From NCBI GenBank assembly GCA_013176395.1, contig JABMLP010000029.1:1-64000 (forward strand): 64,000 bases of DNA, in the 5' to 3' direction. Positions 10,440 through 20,137 of the stretch are shown here, one piece after another. Every line of letters begins with the position of its first letter. Within the stretch, counting starts at the first letter, position 1. Both the position numbers and the translations under genes were made by a program. Below the pieces are notes generated by a model. It saw only the letters and a list, made by a program, of their open reading frames with translations. It did no database searches and had not been told where the DNA came from. The stretch is from Venturia oleaginea (lineage: Eukaryota; Ascomycota; Dothideomycetes; Venturiales; Venturiaceae).

Positions 10440-11528
10440 TTATATCAGGAACAGGCGACTGATTGCAAGCTGCTGTTCGAACGAACGGGATATGTAACGG
10501 AGGAAAGCTTCGGAGGACCATCGACCCGCTGCCTTAAGCTCGAGCTCAGGCACTCCCTTCGCAGCTGCGTCCGTAGCAGCACCCCTGCGGAAGGAATGGC
10601 CTGTGTAGGACTTGTCGTCCAGCGAGGAGATAATACCAGTAGCGAGGAGGCGTCGGCGTAGTTGCATGTGTACAGCAGCGGCCGAACAATGCCCTTTGCC
10701 GATGTCGAAGAGAGGCGCCGAAAGCGGCTTCGGATCGTGCCTGAAAAGTCTTACCAGGGCGGCTACTGCACAGGTAGGTTTTCCCGTTGCGGCGATGGAG
10801 ATGGGAACGCCCTGATTAGCGTAATCGGTCTTGCTACGCTTCAGGAAAATAGAGACCCCGTAAGGCTGATGGCTAGGCGTATGACGATGGAAGGCGATAT
10901 CGCTCCGTAAGACATGAGTATAGGAGAACAGCGGGTGCTCCCTATCTCTTCTAGTGTAAGCCAGCTCGCCAAGGCGGAAGAAACCAGCATAGGCCACCTT
11001 GAAGAGAGTGTCGAGATTGAGGTCGGCTCCGGTGGTCGGTTCCACAGCCGTCAGTCCCTCAAGGATGCGTACAGTAATAGGGAGCCTATTCTTGCGCTTC
11101 GGAGGCCTGAGGTTGAGAGCCCCCTGTCTTGCGCGTAGGAGCATCGGATCAGCGAACGCGCTGATAGGGTATCCCAGGTCGATATGCTTTGAACGTACTG
11201 CGGAGAGGTAGCTGGCCGCTGTAGCGCCGGAAATGATGCCTTCCGCTCCTCCAGTAATGACACGCCTTGCCATCCATTCGCCGAGATTGAGGGGTTCTGC
11301 GGGATAGTCTACACAGCCCTCCAGCGTACAGAACCTCTCCCAGCTCTTGATACCCGCGCCGTACGTGTTGCGCGTGTTCTGGGCCAAGCCGTACCATAAG
11401 AGGGTAATATACTCATCAGAGAGGCCAAGGTTTCGCTCGCGAAGGGTACGGAGGAAGAACCTATGAACTGTAGGGAGGAGCTCGCTATCGTAGGAAGTAT
11501 ACTCGAGGCTAGGTGCTGGACGAAGCAC
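10440..11528 (-). CDS. Tyrosine recombinase of the DIRS/Ngaro element
   Basis: This ORF of 362 codons would catalyse integration of the element's circular DNA. The N-terminal half resembles a SAM-like/core-binding domain. The C-terminal half carries the catalytic set: first Arg in GFFRLGEL, the box II H-x-x-R in GHSFRRGAA, Trp in GRWSSEAF and the presumed nucleophile Tyr in FLRYISR. No interruption was seen. It lies downstream of the tandem array and upstream of B1. The closest alternative, a Crypton recombinase, is unlikely given the linked RT and split repeats. Confidence 0.88.
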   Translation of the reverse strand: MLRPAPSLEYTSYDSELLPTVHRFFLRTLRERNLGLSDEYITLLWYGLAQNTRNTYGAGIKSWERFCTLEGCVDYPAEPLNLGEWMARRVITGGAEGIISGATAASYLSAVRSKHIDLGYPISAFADPMLLRARQGALNLRPPKRKNRLPITVRILEGLTAVEPTTGADLNLDTLFKVAYAGFFRLGELAYTRRDREHPLFSYTHVLRSDIAFHRHTPSHQPYGVSIFLKRSKTDYANQGVPISIAATGKPTCAVAALVRLFRHDPKPLSAPLFDIGKGHCSAAAVHMQLRRRLLATGIISSLDDKSYTGHSFRRGAATDAAAKGVPELELKAAGRWSSEAFLRYISRSFEQQLAISRLFLI

Positions 11529-11682
11529 GTTAGCAAGCTTTGTACGAGTACCGGAGTCCGACCAGGGTATCTGCCGAACGTCGGCGATAGCAGAGTAGCA
11601 TGGCGCTTAAGCCGATGAGCCTGCAAAGAACGGCTGCCACGAACAGCGCGCCAAGCCCAAAGTTGCAATCCCCGGGATAGCA

Positions 11683-13291
11683 AGAATTCAACGGAACTGT
11701 AAGGACGATAGCGGAGAGCCCCATCGGAGGCAGAGCCAGACGATACGATCGAAAACTAGACTCGCGAGGGCGTCGGCCAGATGTACCTATAGAGATGGTC
11801 CCCAACGGAGGAATGCAACGGCAACGGCAACGGCCTCCATCTCTTAGGGTTGATAAACGCCGAACGATCGGACGGCTCAACAATAGTTCAACGGAACTGT
11901 AAGATCGAAAGCGGTGAGCCCCATCGGAGGCAGAGCCAGACGATACGATCGAAACTAGACTCGCGAGAGCGTCGGCCAGATGTACCTATAGAGATGGTCC
12001 CCAACGGAGGAATGCAACGGCAACGGCAACGGCCTCCATCTCTTTAGGGTTGATAAACGCCGAACGATCGGACGGTTCACCAATAGTTCAGCGGAACTGT
12101 GAGATCGAAAACGGTGAGCCCCATCGGAGGCAGAGCTAGACGATACGATCGAAACTAGACTCGAGAGACGGCGTCGGCCGGATGTACCTATAGAGATGGT
12201 CCCCAACGGAGGAATGCAACGGCAACGGCAACGGCCTCCATCTCTTTAGGGTTGATAAACGCCGAACGATCGGACGGTTCACCAATAGTTCAGCGGAACT
12301 GTGAGATCGAAAACGGTGAGCCCCATCGGAGGCAGAGCTAGACGATACGATCGAAACTAGACTCGCGAGGGCGTCGGCCAGATGTACCTATAGAGATGGT
12401 CCCCAACGGAGGAATGCAACGGCAACGGCAACGGCCTCCATCTCTTTAGGGTTGATAAACGCCGAACGATCGGACGGTTCACCAATAGTTCAGCGGAACT
12501 GTGAGATCGAAAACGGTGAGCCCCATCGGAGGCAGAGCTAGACGATACGATCGAAACTAGACTCGAGAGACGGCGTCGGCCGGATGTACCTATAGAGATG
12601 GTCCCCAACGGAGGAATGCAACGGCAACGGCAACGGCCTCCATCTCTTTAGGGTTGATAAACGCCGAACGATCGGACGGTTCACCAATAGTTCAACGGAA
12701 CTATAAGATCGAAAGCGGTGAGCCCCATCGGAGGCAGAGCTAGACGATACGATCGAAAACTAGACTCGCGAGGGCGTCGGCCAGATGTACCTATAGAGAT
12801 GGTCCCCAACGGAGGAATGCAACGGCAACGGCAACGGCCTCCATCTCTTTAGGGTTGATAAACGCCGAACGATCGGACAATTCACCAATAGTTCAACGGA
12901 ACTGTAAGATCGAAAGCGGTGAGCCTCATCGGAGGCAGAGCTAGACGATACGATCGAAACTAGACTCGAGAGAGGGCGTCGGCCGGATGTACCTATAGAG
13001 ATGGTCCCCAACGGAGGAATGCAACGGCAACGGCAACGGCCTCCATCTCTTTAGGGTTGATAAACGCCGAACGATCGGACGGTTCACCAATAGTTCAGCG
13101 GAACTGAGATCGAAAAAGGTGAGCCCCATCGGAGGCAGCTAGACGATACGATCGAAAACTAGACTCGAGAGAGGGCGTCGGCCGGATATGCCTATAGAGA
13201 TGGTCCCCAACGGAGGAATGCAACGGCAACGGCAACGGCCTCCATCTCTTTAGGGTTAATAAAGGCCGAACGATCGGACGGTTCAACAATA
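11683..13291 (-). repeat. ~200-bp tandem array derived from the element's RNase H region, 8 units
   Basis: Eight head-to-tail units with spacing 199-202 bp: the landmark GAATGCAACG occurs at 11811, 12010, 12212, 12412, 12614, 12815, 13017 and 13216. Each unit matches the 3' part of the RNase H coding region (13291-13650) but lacks the same 162 bp present in that parental copy, where the next landmark lies 363 bp away. Units carry extra copies of an AACGGC hexamer. Because unit lengths vary, the array is not one long ORF; it gives overlapping ~83-codon minus-strand ORFs. It lies between RNase H and the recombinase. Confidence 0.9.
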
Positions 13292-13293
13292 GT

Positions 13294-14230
13294 TCAGCGG
13301 AACTGTGAGATCGAAAGCGGTGAGCCCCATTGGGGGCAGAGCCAGGCGATACGATCAAACTGGACTCGAGAGAGGGCATCGGCCAGGCCGTTAGCCGTAG
13401 ATGGAAGCCAGCGGGCTTCGATAACAATATCGCAGGCAGCGGCCTGAGTAACAATAGTGCGGAGATGGGTGTTGCTCTCACCACGAACAGCCTCCTTCGT
13501 CAACCCGGCCACGGCCGTAGAGTTGTCACAGTGGATAACAACCCGATTATGTGCCCAGAGAGACGGTCCCCAACGGAGGAATGCGACGGCAACAGCCTCC
13601 ATCTCCTTAGGGTTGATAAACGCCGAACGATTGGACGGTTCAGCAATAAAAGCATGCTCGATTGCGATACTATTGGTGTAATCCCCCCAAGAGACATCGG
13701 TCTCAGAGGACTCGAAAAAGAAGCCGCCGAGGCTTTGTTGTCCGGAGGCATCAGTGTAAAGGTGGAAACAACGGCGCTTTCGATAATCGAAGAAGTAGAC
13801 CCCGTTGGTTAGCTCGAGCGCACGGAGCCACCAGAGAAGGTCGTCTCGTACACCGCTAGTCAGGGCTCGGCGAAAGTGCCGATTGACTTCTCCGTATGCT
13901 CCGCTCAGGTAGTCCCAGATCGATCGAGTGTAAACCCGGCCAAGGCGGATGACGGCACTGGCCCAACTGAGCCGCCCGGCGAGGGACTTCGTATCCCGGA
14001 GCCGCGGCCTTGTCTCGGAGAGGTGATCACGGATAGCCTGGATCAAAGAATCTCTCTTCTCGTCGGAGAGACGCAGTTCCAAGCGTACCGTATCAACCAG
14101 AAGACCTAATATCTCGACGGCCGTGCCGACCACGTCTTTGGCATCCTTGCGAGGAATCCCAAGTCGATCGGTGGTCTTGATCCAGAGTTCCGAAACGCGG
14201 TCCGAAATTTCCTGACGTACACACAAACAT
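13294..14230 (-). CDS. DIRS element RT thumb and RNase H
   Basis: This part continues the RT in a different frame from the YLDD-bearing part. It includes a connection region and a DIRS-type RNase H: YTDASGQQSLGG (first Asp), a Glu in PKEMEAVAV, HCDNSTAVAG and the ADALSR ending. RNase H removes template RNA during element DNA synthesis. The 3' end is the parental copy for the 8-unit array, and beyond 13294 the frame runs into the first array unit, so the native C-terminus is uncertain. Confidence 0.8.
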
Positions 14231-14941
14231 AAAATCATCAAGGTAGTGCTCGATCGCGGTAGGGATACTGCGCGTGCCGGCCTGCTCGTCGAGAGCCCAA
14301 TGGAGACCTTCCGCAAAGAGATTGAAGATAAATGGCGCAGTCCTGAGACCGAAAGGGAGGCAGAGTTCTTGATAATTGACGCCGTTGAGGCAAAACCCAA
14401 GATACCGGGACGAAATGAGATCCACAGGGATGTTGCGAAAAGCGTGCGCAATGTCGCGTTTCATTAGAAGACAGCCCCGGCCTGTACGAAGGACGTGCTG
14501 AACAATTCTGTCGACTCTGGTGTACTGTAGCTTGCCAAACACGCGTGGAATGGCGTCGTTGACTGAAGTTTGGGGCGGCCAAGAGAGGTCGTGGATCCGG
14601 CGTAAGGTTCCGTCTTGTTTTGGGACCATCCCAAGAGGAGCGATAAACAGGCCCGGGTCTGTAGAGATAGCCAATCGGCCGGCGGCCAGCTCCTTCGCAA
14701 CGTAGCCCGTAGCTTCGGCTACGGTCGCCTCGTCGGAGAAGTAGTTGTTCGAAAAGCCGCGTACGCGAATCGTATGAGGCTCGCAGATACCGATGGAGGC
14801 GCCGTACGTGAGAATACCAACTAGGTTAGTCACCAGTGTGCGCTCTGGATATCCTGAGAGGAGGCTTATCCAGCCAAGAGGCTTGAAAGGCGACCTATTC
14901 TCAGGCAGCGGCGGGCCATCGGGTTGGAATACAGCAAACAA
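14215..14941 (-). CDS. DIRS element reverse transcriptase, N-terminal part
   Basis: The ORF (physical limits 14093-14941) carries RT fingers and palm: a DLSWPP segment, the KRDIAHAFRNIPV stretch with the first catalytic Asp, and YLDD in HYLDDFMFV. After the YLDD box the meaningful sequence moves into another frame, so 14093-14215 of this ORF is out-of-frame tail. A small indel near the GTGTGTACG run is the simplest cause. It begins 36 nt after the gag-like ORF ends. Confidence 0.8.
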
Positions 14942-14977
14942 GGGCTCCGTATTCGACCGGAACTCGTCCTTTGGCTG

Positions 14978-16189
14978 CTATTTGGCGACCTTGAGAGGGT
15001 CGGTCTCCGCCTTAGGCCTTGAAGCCTTCTTCGGACAAGCGGTGGCGGGGTGGTTTTGCTTGCAAGTGGTACAGACATGGGAGCGCTTGCACGACTCACC
15101 CCATGTACATGCTCCTCTGTTATAGCTAAGGCAGGTCTCGTTTTTGAGGGACGAGTCGCTGCGCTTTCGCTTCTCAGAGCTCTTCGAAGCTGTACGAGCA
15201 GCTGCCGACTGAAGCTTTGCCATTAATTGTTGAGCCTCGAGATGAGCCTTCGACGTAAGTGGATTGCAGAAGCGATCCTGAAAGGCATAGCTGAGGTTCC
15301 AGTGGCTCGCCGTCGTAATACCGCGCTGGATTACTTCGGCGTGGAATGTGAAGACCAAGAGGCGCACGGAGGCCCAGTCGTAGTGTAGGCACAAAGCCTC
15401 GGCCTTGGCGCGAAAGGTATTGATGGCTTCGTACGTTGCAGCGCTCAAAGTAGGGAAGAGAATATAGAGGAGGCTAACGTAGTAGGTGAATGCCTCGAGC
15501 CAGAAGCGTGGTGCTGGATAGTCCTCGTACGATGCTGTTGCTTTGATTTTGACGAGATTCGCCGTGCCAGTAGAGACGTCGAACCGGAAACGATCTTCTC
15601 CCGGAGATGCAGATGGTACCGGGTCCGTCAAGCGTAAACGTACGAGGTTTATTGGCTCAAAAGTGCCATTCTTGACGCTCTCCGCAAGGTGAATGGGTAG
15701 GGCAGGGAAACGCATACGAAGTGTCGAAACCAGCTGGTTATCGAGGGACTTACCCGTACTGTTATCCGGCTCAGTCGCCCCCGGACGACTGGTGCCATGC
15801 GGTAGTTCGAGTAAAGAGCCCTCCCTAATTTTCGCAAGGCGCGCCGCCGCTTCTTCGCGTTTGACCTGCATCTGGAGGTCGTGCTCCTCCTTTTCGCGGT
15901 CCATCCTTAGCCTGTGAGCCTCTACGGCGCGAGCCTCAGCGGCCTGGGCATTGTTGATCGCGACCTGTTCGAGGGTCAGAGCTAGAGGCGGTGCCCGTGG
16001 CGGGGCTAACGTGGGCTGAGGTTGAGTAGGTGTCATCCCGCCGCCAATGGGTGTAAGAGACCGTGAAGATGACCTCTGGGTCCCGAAGACAATAGAGGGG
16101 GATCGGGTACGAGAGGAGCGAGTAGAGTGACCCGGTGGTAGGGATAAGTTGATAGGAACCGACGCGGTGATATCCTTCTTCGGAGGCAT
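14978..16189 (-). CDS. DIRS element Gag-like protein with C-terminal zinc fingers
   Basis: A 403-codon ORF in first position of the element. The N-terminus is Ser/Arg/Pro-rich and followed by a charged predicted coiled coil (about residues 75-125). A central domain of about 150 residues has no motif I can name. The C-terminus has a CCCH finger (C-X7-C-X5-C-X3-H in CLSYNRGACTWGESCKRSH) and then a C-X2-C-X3-H-X4-C knuckle, typical of RNA-binding nucleocapsid-like proteins. Role as Gag is inferred from position and fingers. Confidence 0.75.
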   Translation of the reverse strand: MPPKKDITASVPINLSLPPGHSTRSSRTRSPSIVFGTQRSSSRSLTPIGGGMTPTQPQPTLAPPRAPPLALTLEQVAINNAQAAEARAVEAHRLRMDREKEEHDLQMQVKREEAAARLAKIREGSLLELPHGTSRPGATEPDNSTGKSLDNQLVSTLRMRFPALPIHLAESVKNGTFEPINLVRLRLTDPVPSASPGEDRFRFDVSTGTANLVKIKATASYEDYPAPRFWLEAFTYYVSLLYILFPTLSAATYEAINTFRAKAEALCLHYDWASVRLLVFTFHAEVIQRGITTASHWNLSYAFQDRFCNPLTSKAHLEAQQLMAKLQSAAARTASKSSEKRKRSDSSLKNETCLSYNRGACTWGESCKRSHVCTTCKQNHPATACPKKASRPKAETDPLKVAK

Positions 16190-16454
16190 AAAGAAAGCGG
16201 TATAACTATTTAAAATCGTTAGCAGGTCAGCTCTGTTAATAAGTACAGAGCCCTAGAGATGCCAAGGAGCTCTTTGGAAGGGATTTCTGATGCTGGTGCA
16301 ATATAACGATGCCCAAGACGTCGTCGAGGCCAGCGGTGTACTTGAAAAGTCTGTCGAGAAGCGGTGAACGGCTAAGCGCGGCGCGCGCAGCGGCGGGAAA
16401 GACTCGTAGGACGACAAGGAGAATATCGGGATGAAGGACGAGTCCTACAACAAC
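16190..16454 (-). other. DIRS element 5' leader
   Basis: Unique sequence between A1 and the gag-like ORF, presumably promoter and leader. No motif can be assigned. Confidence 0.5.
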
Positions 16455-16571
16455 AATCTAGATACAAGACGAGCCTCAGAGGGCTCAGAAGTCGTGCGAT
16501 ATGCGAGATCGCCATGTTGTTGTTGTCGCTTGGTCGGACGAGGCCCTTGCTCCACCAGATAGACACTAGCA
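16455..16571 (-). repeat. DIRS element split repeat A1
   Basis: This 117-bp sequence forms the upstream end of the element. It matches A2 (9931-10047) without a visible difference. Flanking host sequence starts at 16572. Confidence 0.88.
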
Positions 16572-16716
16572 ATATTGTTGCTTATATCACATCCTGTTCC
16601 AAGCCATCCACCACTCCGATCCCGACGCTACCCGACAGATCTTCTCCAGTGTTCTTCCGAACCCGCCAGGAAGATGCTTATCCGATTTCTTGCTCATAAC
16701 TTGGGAACTTTTGCAG

Positions 16717-18090
16717 GATGACTTTTGGTCGTTAGTCACTGACAGTCAGGAAATTGTAAACGATCTGTTCCAGGAAACTTTGGGTCGCTTCCTGGCCGCT
16801 TATGACTTGATCAAGGGCCAACATGCAGCTCTTCTCCAAAAAGCTGGAGAAATCGGTGATATGCTTTACGTTGCTTTCGATACACCCAATCGCATGCCTA
16901 TCACGAGGTGGAACTTTAAAGCGGCGGCGGCAGGCACTGCTCAAGAGTCATCCGAGAGTATACTGGTAGCTGAGATTGGGTCGCTCACACTGGAGTTCAC
17001 TCGCCTCAGTCAGCTTACCGGAGACCCGAGGTATTTCGCTGCCGTGCAGCGCATCATGGACATATTTGATGCACAGCAGGGCAGAACAAATCTTCCTGGT
17101 ATGTGGTCAGTGGTAGTGAATGCCAAAGCAGGAAAATTTTATAGGCGGGACTGGTTTTACAATTGGTGGAATGGCAGACTCACTTTACGAGAACCTTCCC
17201 AAAGTAAGTCGTGCTCAAACAATGTGAGATTTTGAAGCTGACAAGTCCAAGCAACATATACTATTAGGTGGAGCCACAGATCAATACCGTAAGCTGTTCG
17301 AGAACGCCATGAACGCAATGAAGCGCAACATTTTCTATCGCCCGATGACACTGGATGGAAGGTCGATCCTTCTTGCGGGACAGGTCAACAGTGACGGAAA
17401 AACACCAGTGGAAGAGCTAAAGACGGAGCCACAAGCACAACATCTCGGCTGCTTTGCCGGGGGCATGGTTGGAATCGTAGCAAAGATATTCGATAGTGAA
17501 GAATATATGCACATTACGAAAAAACTGGTGGAGGGCTGTACATGGGGTTATGAAACCCTCCCAAACGGTATTATGGCCGAGATCATACACACAGTGCCCT
17601 GTGAAAACAAGGATCAGTGCGACTGGGATGAACAGAAATGGATTAATACCGTGGCTAACGCGTATGATGGTGATGGGTTGAAAATAATCCAAGATCACCA
17701 CCTTGTCAAAGGCGTGGCTAAGGTCGATGATGTGAGATACATCCTAAGGTAAATTTGACATGCTTTTGAACTGGAGAAATTGTTGACCCTCTTAGGCCCG
17801 AAGCCATCGAATCCGTCTTCATCCTCTATCGACTCACAGGAGATCCTTTCTTGCCCGAAAAGGCATGGACAATGTTTAATAATATCATAAGATCCAGCAT
17901 CACGAATATTGCCCACTCTGCACTCGACGACTGCATGGTCGACAAACCTCCGAAAGCAGACAGAATGGAATCATTCCGGATGGCTGAAACTCTGAAGTAC
18001 TTCTTTCTCATTTTCTCGGGCTTCGACGTCGTCAGTCTTGATGAATACGTCCTGAATACTGAAGCCCACCCATTACGAAGACCAAATTGA
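16717..18090 (+). pseudogene. GH47 class I alpha-1,2-mannosidase, 5'-truncated and frameshifted
   Basis: Exons 16717-17203, 17252-17748 and 17796-18090 (introns 48 and 47 nt). The product matches the C-terminal two thirds of GH47 enzymes, which trim mannose from N-glycans: GDMLYVAFDTPNRMP, LPGMW, GGMADSLYENLPK, LLGGATDQYR, an RPEAIES motif across the last intron, MESFRMAETLKYF and the C-terminal NTEAHP loop with the Ca-binding Thr. Two defects: roughly the first 150-200 residues, including the first catalytic acidic motif, are missing near the DIRS insertion edge (16572), and the frame shifts by +1 near 17140-17150 between NAKAGKF and TGFTIGGM. A sequencing error could explain only the second. 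Confidence 0.85.
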
Positions 18091-18324
18091 GCAACGAAGA
18101 TAGACAGCTGAAGGCCACAGCATCCCGAGCATACTGGTCTTGATCCGACGTCGTGATAGTGGAATAAAATCCCAACTATTGGGTTGCCTCCCTCTATTGG
18201 CTTTTTCGGGTTGCCAGCCTTATTGATAAGGTAGAGACATAGCTTTCTCTCTTTTGATGGGGAGCGTAGATAAGCCAAAAGCAGGTTTCAGTAGCTATCA
18301 TAAGTGGAGGAGGCGGACACTCAC

Positions 18325-18672
18325 CTTGCTATAGCAATGGACATGGAACAAATGCGCACATTGAGACTGCCAAACTTCATCCTCTCGAAGAAAGGTTTTG
18401 TGACAGATTGGGCAAGCATATTTCACATCCACAGAATAAGATGGGTTCGTAGAGAGGAGCACTGCTCTCAAGTGAGAGGATTCGGGCTTTTTCTTCGATT
18501 CTGAGGTGTACCCCTCGATGGTGGTGGCGAAGAATTGCGGACTGGCGCTGGAGACTAGGCCTTTGATTCTATTGATGTAGTATGGAAAACCATGGCGGGA
18601 GCGGTGTTTATAAGCGAAGCTGCAAGTTTGAAAAGCAAAGGATCTCCAATCCGTCCTCGGTTCTCTCTTCAT
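18325..18672 (-). CDS. Small RING-finger-like protein fragment
   Basis: The ORF starts at 18672 and shows a RING-H2-like first half: CPIC, then CAHLFHVHC (C-x-H-x2-H-x2-C). A GT donor at about 18324 (AAG followed by GTGAGT) suggests splicing to a second exon, but no CPxC second half could be placed in the region overlapping the GH47 3' end. Partial RING proteins of this type are usually ubiquitin ligases. The gene could be truncated. Confidence 0.45.
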
Positions 18673-18999
18673 TCTTCACTCTTCCCTCATCGATTGGTCC
18701 CCTCCATCATCCCAAGTCATTCCAATCTTGAAACATGAACGAGCAGGATTGATAAGAGTCTCTTGCTGGAAAGGACTCGCAAAACCAAGGAGCCAATGTT
18801 TGAGTTCACCTCCTGTTGTTGCAATATGGTGTAATATGGTGCAATATGGTGATATCTCCGGCGGCCTCAAGACCGACCGAGCCATCAGAACCTATTTCAG
18901 TACTTTCAATAATGTATATATAGCCCTCATTTCCCACTCGGTTTGAGGGCATGCAGTCACTCATTGAATCGATATCTTACCTCAGTTTACCTCTCACAT

Positions 19000-19491
19000 T
19001 TGGTGTTGTTCCAACTTCAGATAGCAAACGATATGAACTCATCTATCACGGTCAATGGCAGGCCCATTGTGGTCCAAAGGAAAGAGCTGAGAATGCTAGG
19101 AGTTTGGTTCGATCCGGCACTAACATGGAAGGCGCACATGGATAGAGCGATAGCAAAAGGGAGGGCGTCCCTGGGGGCATTGTCTAGGCTTGTGGGATCC
19201 GTTTTTGGACCGTCAATGAGGAGGTCCAGGCTCATATACACAGCGGTGGTAAGGCCTACCATGCTGTATGGGATTCAGGTATGGGGGAGCAATGACAGGG
19301 TCGGCGAGATTATGCGAGCACCGATGATGGACCGATTCCGGTTACTGCAGAGAGAGTGCCTGCAGAAGGTGACTGGAGGATACAAGAGAACTCCCCTGGT
19401 AGCACTTGAGAGAGAAACGCTCATCCAACCAATAGATCTACACATCGAACAGGTGACCCTCGAGAGAGCAGGGGCCGTTGAAGGAACGTAG
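19000..19491 (+). pseudogene. LINE reverse-transcriptase C-terminal fragment
   Basis: The plus-strand frame reads a non-LTR RT thumb/connection: LGVWFDPALTWKAHM, then RLIYTAVVRPTMLYGIQVWG, conserved in Tad1/I-group LINEs just after the RT. There is no RT core, endonuclease or RNase H. It ends abruptly at the MULE left TIR region (19506). It is a different copy from the full-length LINE at 26341-32437 and is oppositely oriented. Confidence 0.8.
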
Positions 19492-19505
19492 GTGGAGGAA
19501 GATAT

Positions 19506-19580
19506 CGGTTAATTGCCGTATGAACACATATATCAAAAAATCTAGCCAACACATACATCCAATTGCTAGGACATACATTG
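19506..19580 (+). repeat. MULE left TIR
   Basis: Starts CGGTTAATTGCCG; inverted copy of 22382-22456. Confidence 0.88.
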
Positions 19581-20137
19581 AAAACTGCGCATACATTCGC
19601 ATACATTCTAGACTGTAAATGTATGTATTAGCAATAAATTTTGTCTATGAATTTGACCCACCTTTTGATGGCGACAACGTCGCAGTCGCAGTAAGTATAC
19701 GCGCTATACCGCATGTAAATAGTATATAGAAGGCTTTTATTGCATTTTTGATCAATTCAGAGTCAGCTAATATCGTATTTATTAAACTACTCCAACAACC
19801 TCCCAACCTCCCAACCTCCCTCCCTCCCTCCCTCTATTACAACCCCCGTCAACTCCGCTCTTCCTATCTACTTCCCTCACCTTGTACAAGCAACTCCTGA
19901 GTGATTTGGAGAGCCGCAGTGACGGCAATTGCCTTGTGAACCTTTTGGGCGTTTGTTGGAAGCCTGTAGTATTAAAGTCTGAGTTTCTGCTGTATTGCGA
20001 GAGCGCTTCTCGGTAACTTTTGGTGGTAATGGCTCTTTCTGACTAACCTGAGTAGCCTTAATCTGTAGGAGCTCTTCAAGAGCATCGTCAGCATCGTCAA
20101 AGGCGGCCTCATCTTCAGAAATCTCGGTGTTTTGGGC

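Larger units (their letters stand above)
9655..16571 (-). mobile_element. DIRS/Ngaro-type tyrosine-recombinase retrotransposon
   Basis: A minus-strand element of 6.9 kb ordered A1 (16455-16571), gag-like ORF, RT, RNase H, ~200-bp tandem array, tyrosine recombinase, B1 (10048-10282), A2 (9931-10047), B2 (9655-9889). The A1-genes-B1A2-B2 split direct repeats are the hallmark of Ngaro/PAT-type elements, which integrate with a tyrosine recombinase instead of a DDE integrase and leave no TSD; none is seen. A 41-bp stretch (9890-9930) separates A2 from B2. The RT frame is broken, so this copy may be inactive, although its recombinase is complete. No hydrolase ORF, found in some Ngaro elements, was recognised. 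Confidence 0.9.

Noticed and set aside
11683..13291. Series of ~83-residue repeated ORFs as a new small-protein family
   Set aside because: They are frame-shifted reads of the RNase H-derived array. Unit lengths of 199-202 bp break the frame repeatedly and no start context is conserved independently of the repeat.
17096..17150. Intron GTATGT...TTTTATAG to explain the GH47 frame change
   Set aside because: It would remove the conserved LPGMW-VVV-AK motif of GH47, so the segment is coding and the frame change is a real indel or an error.
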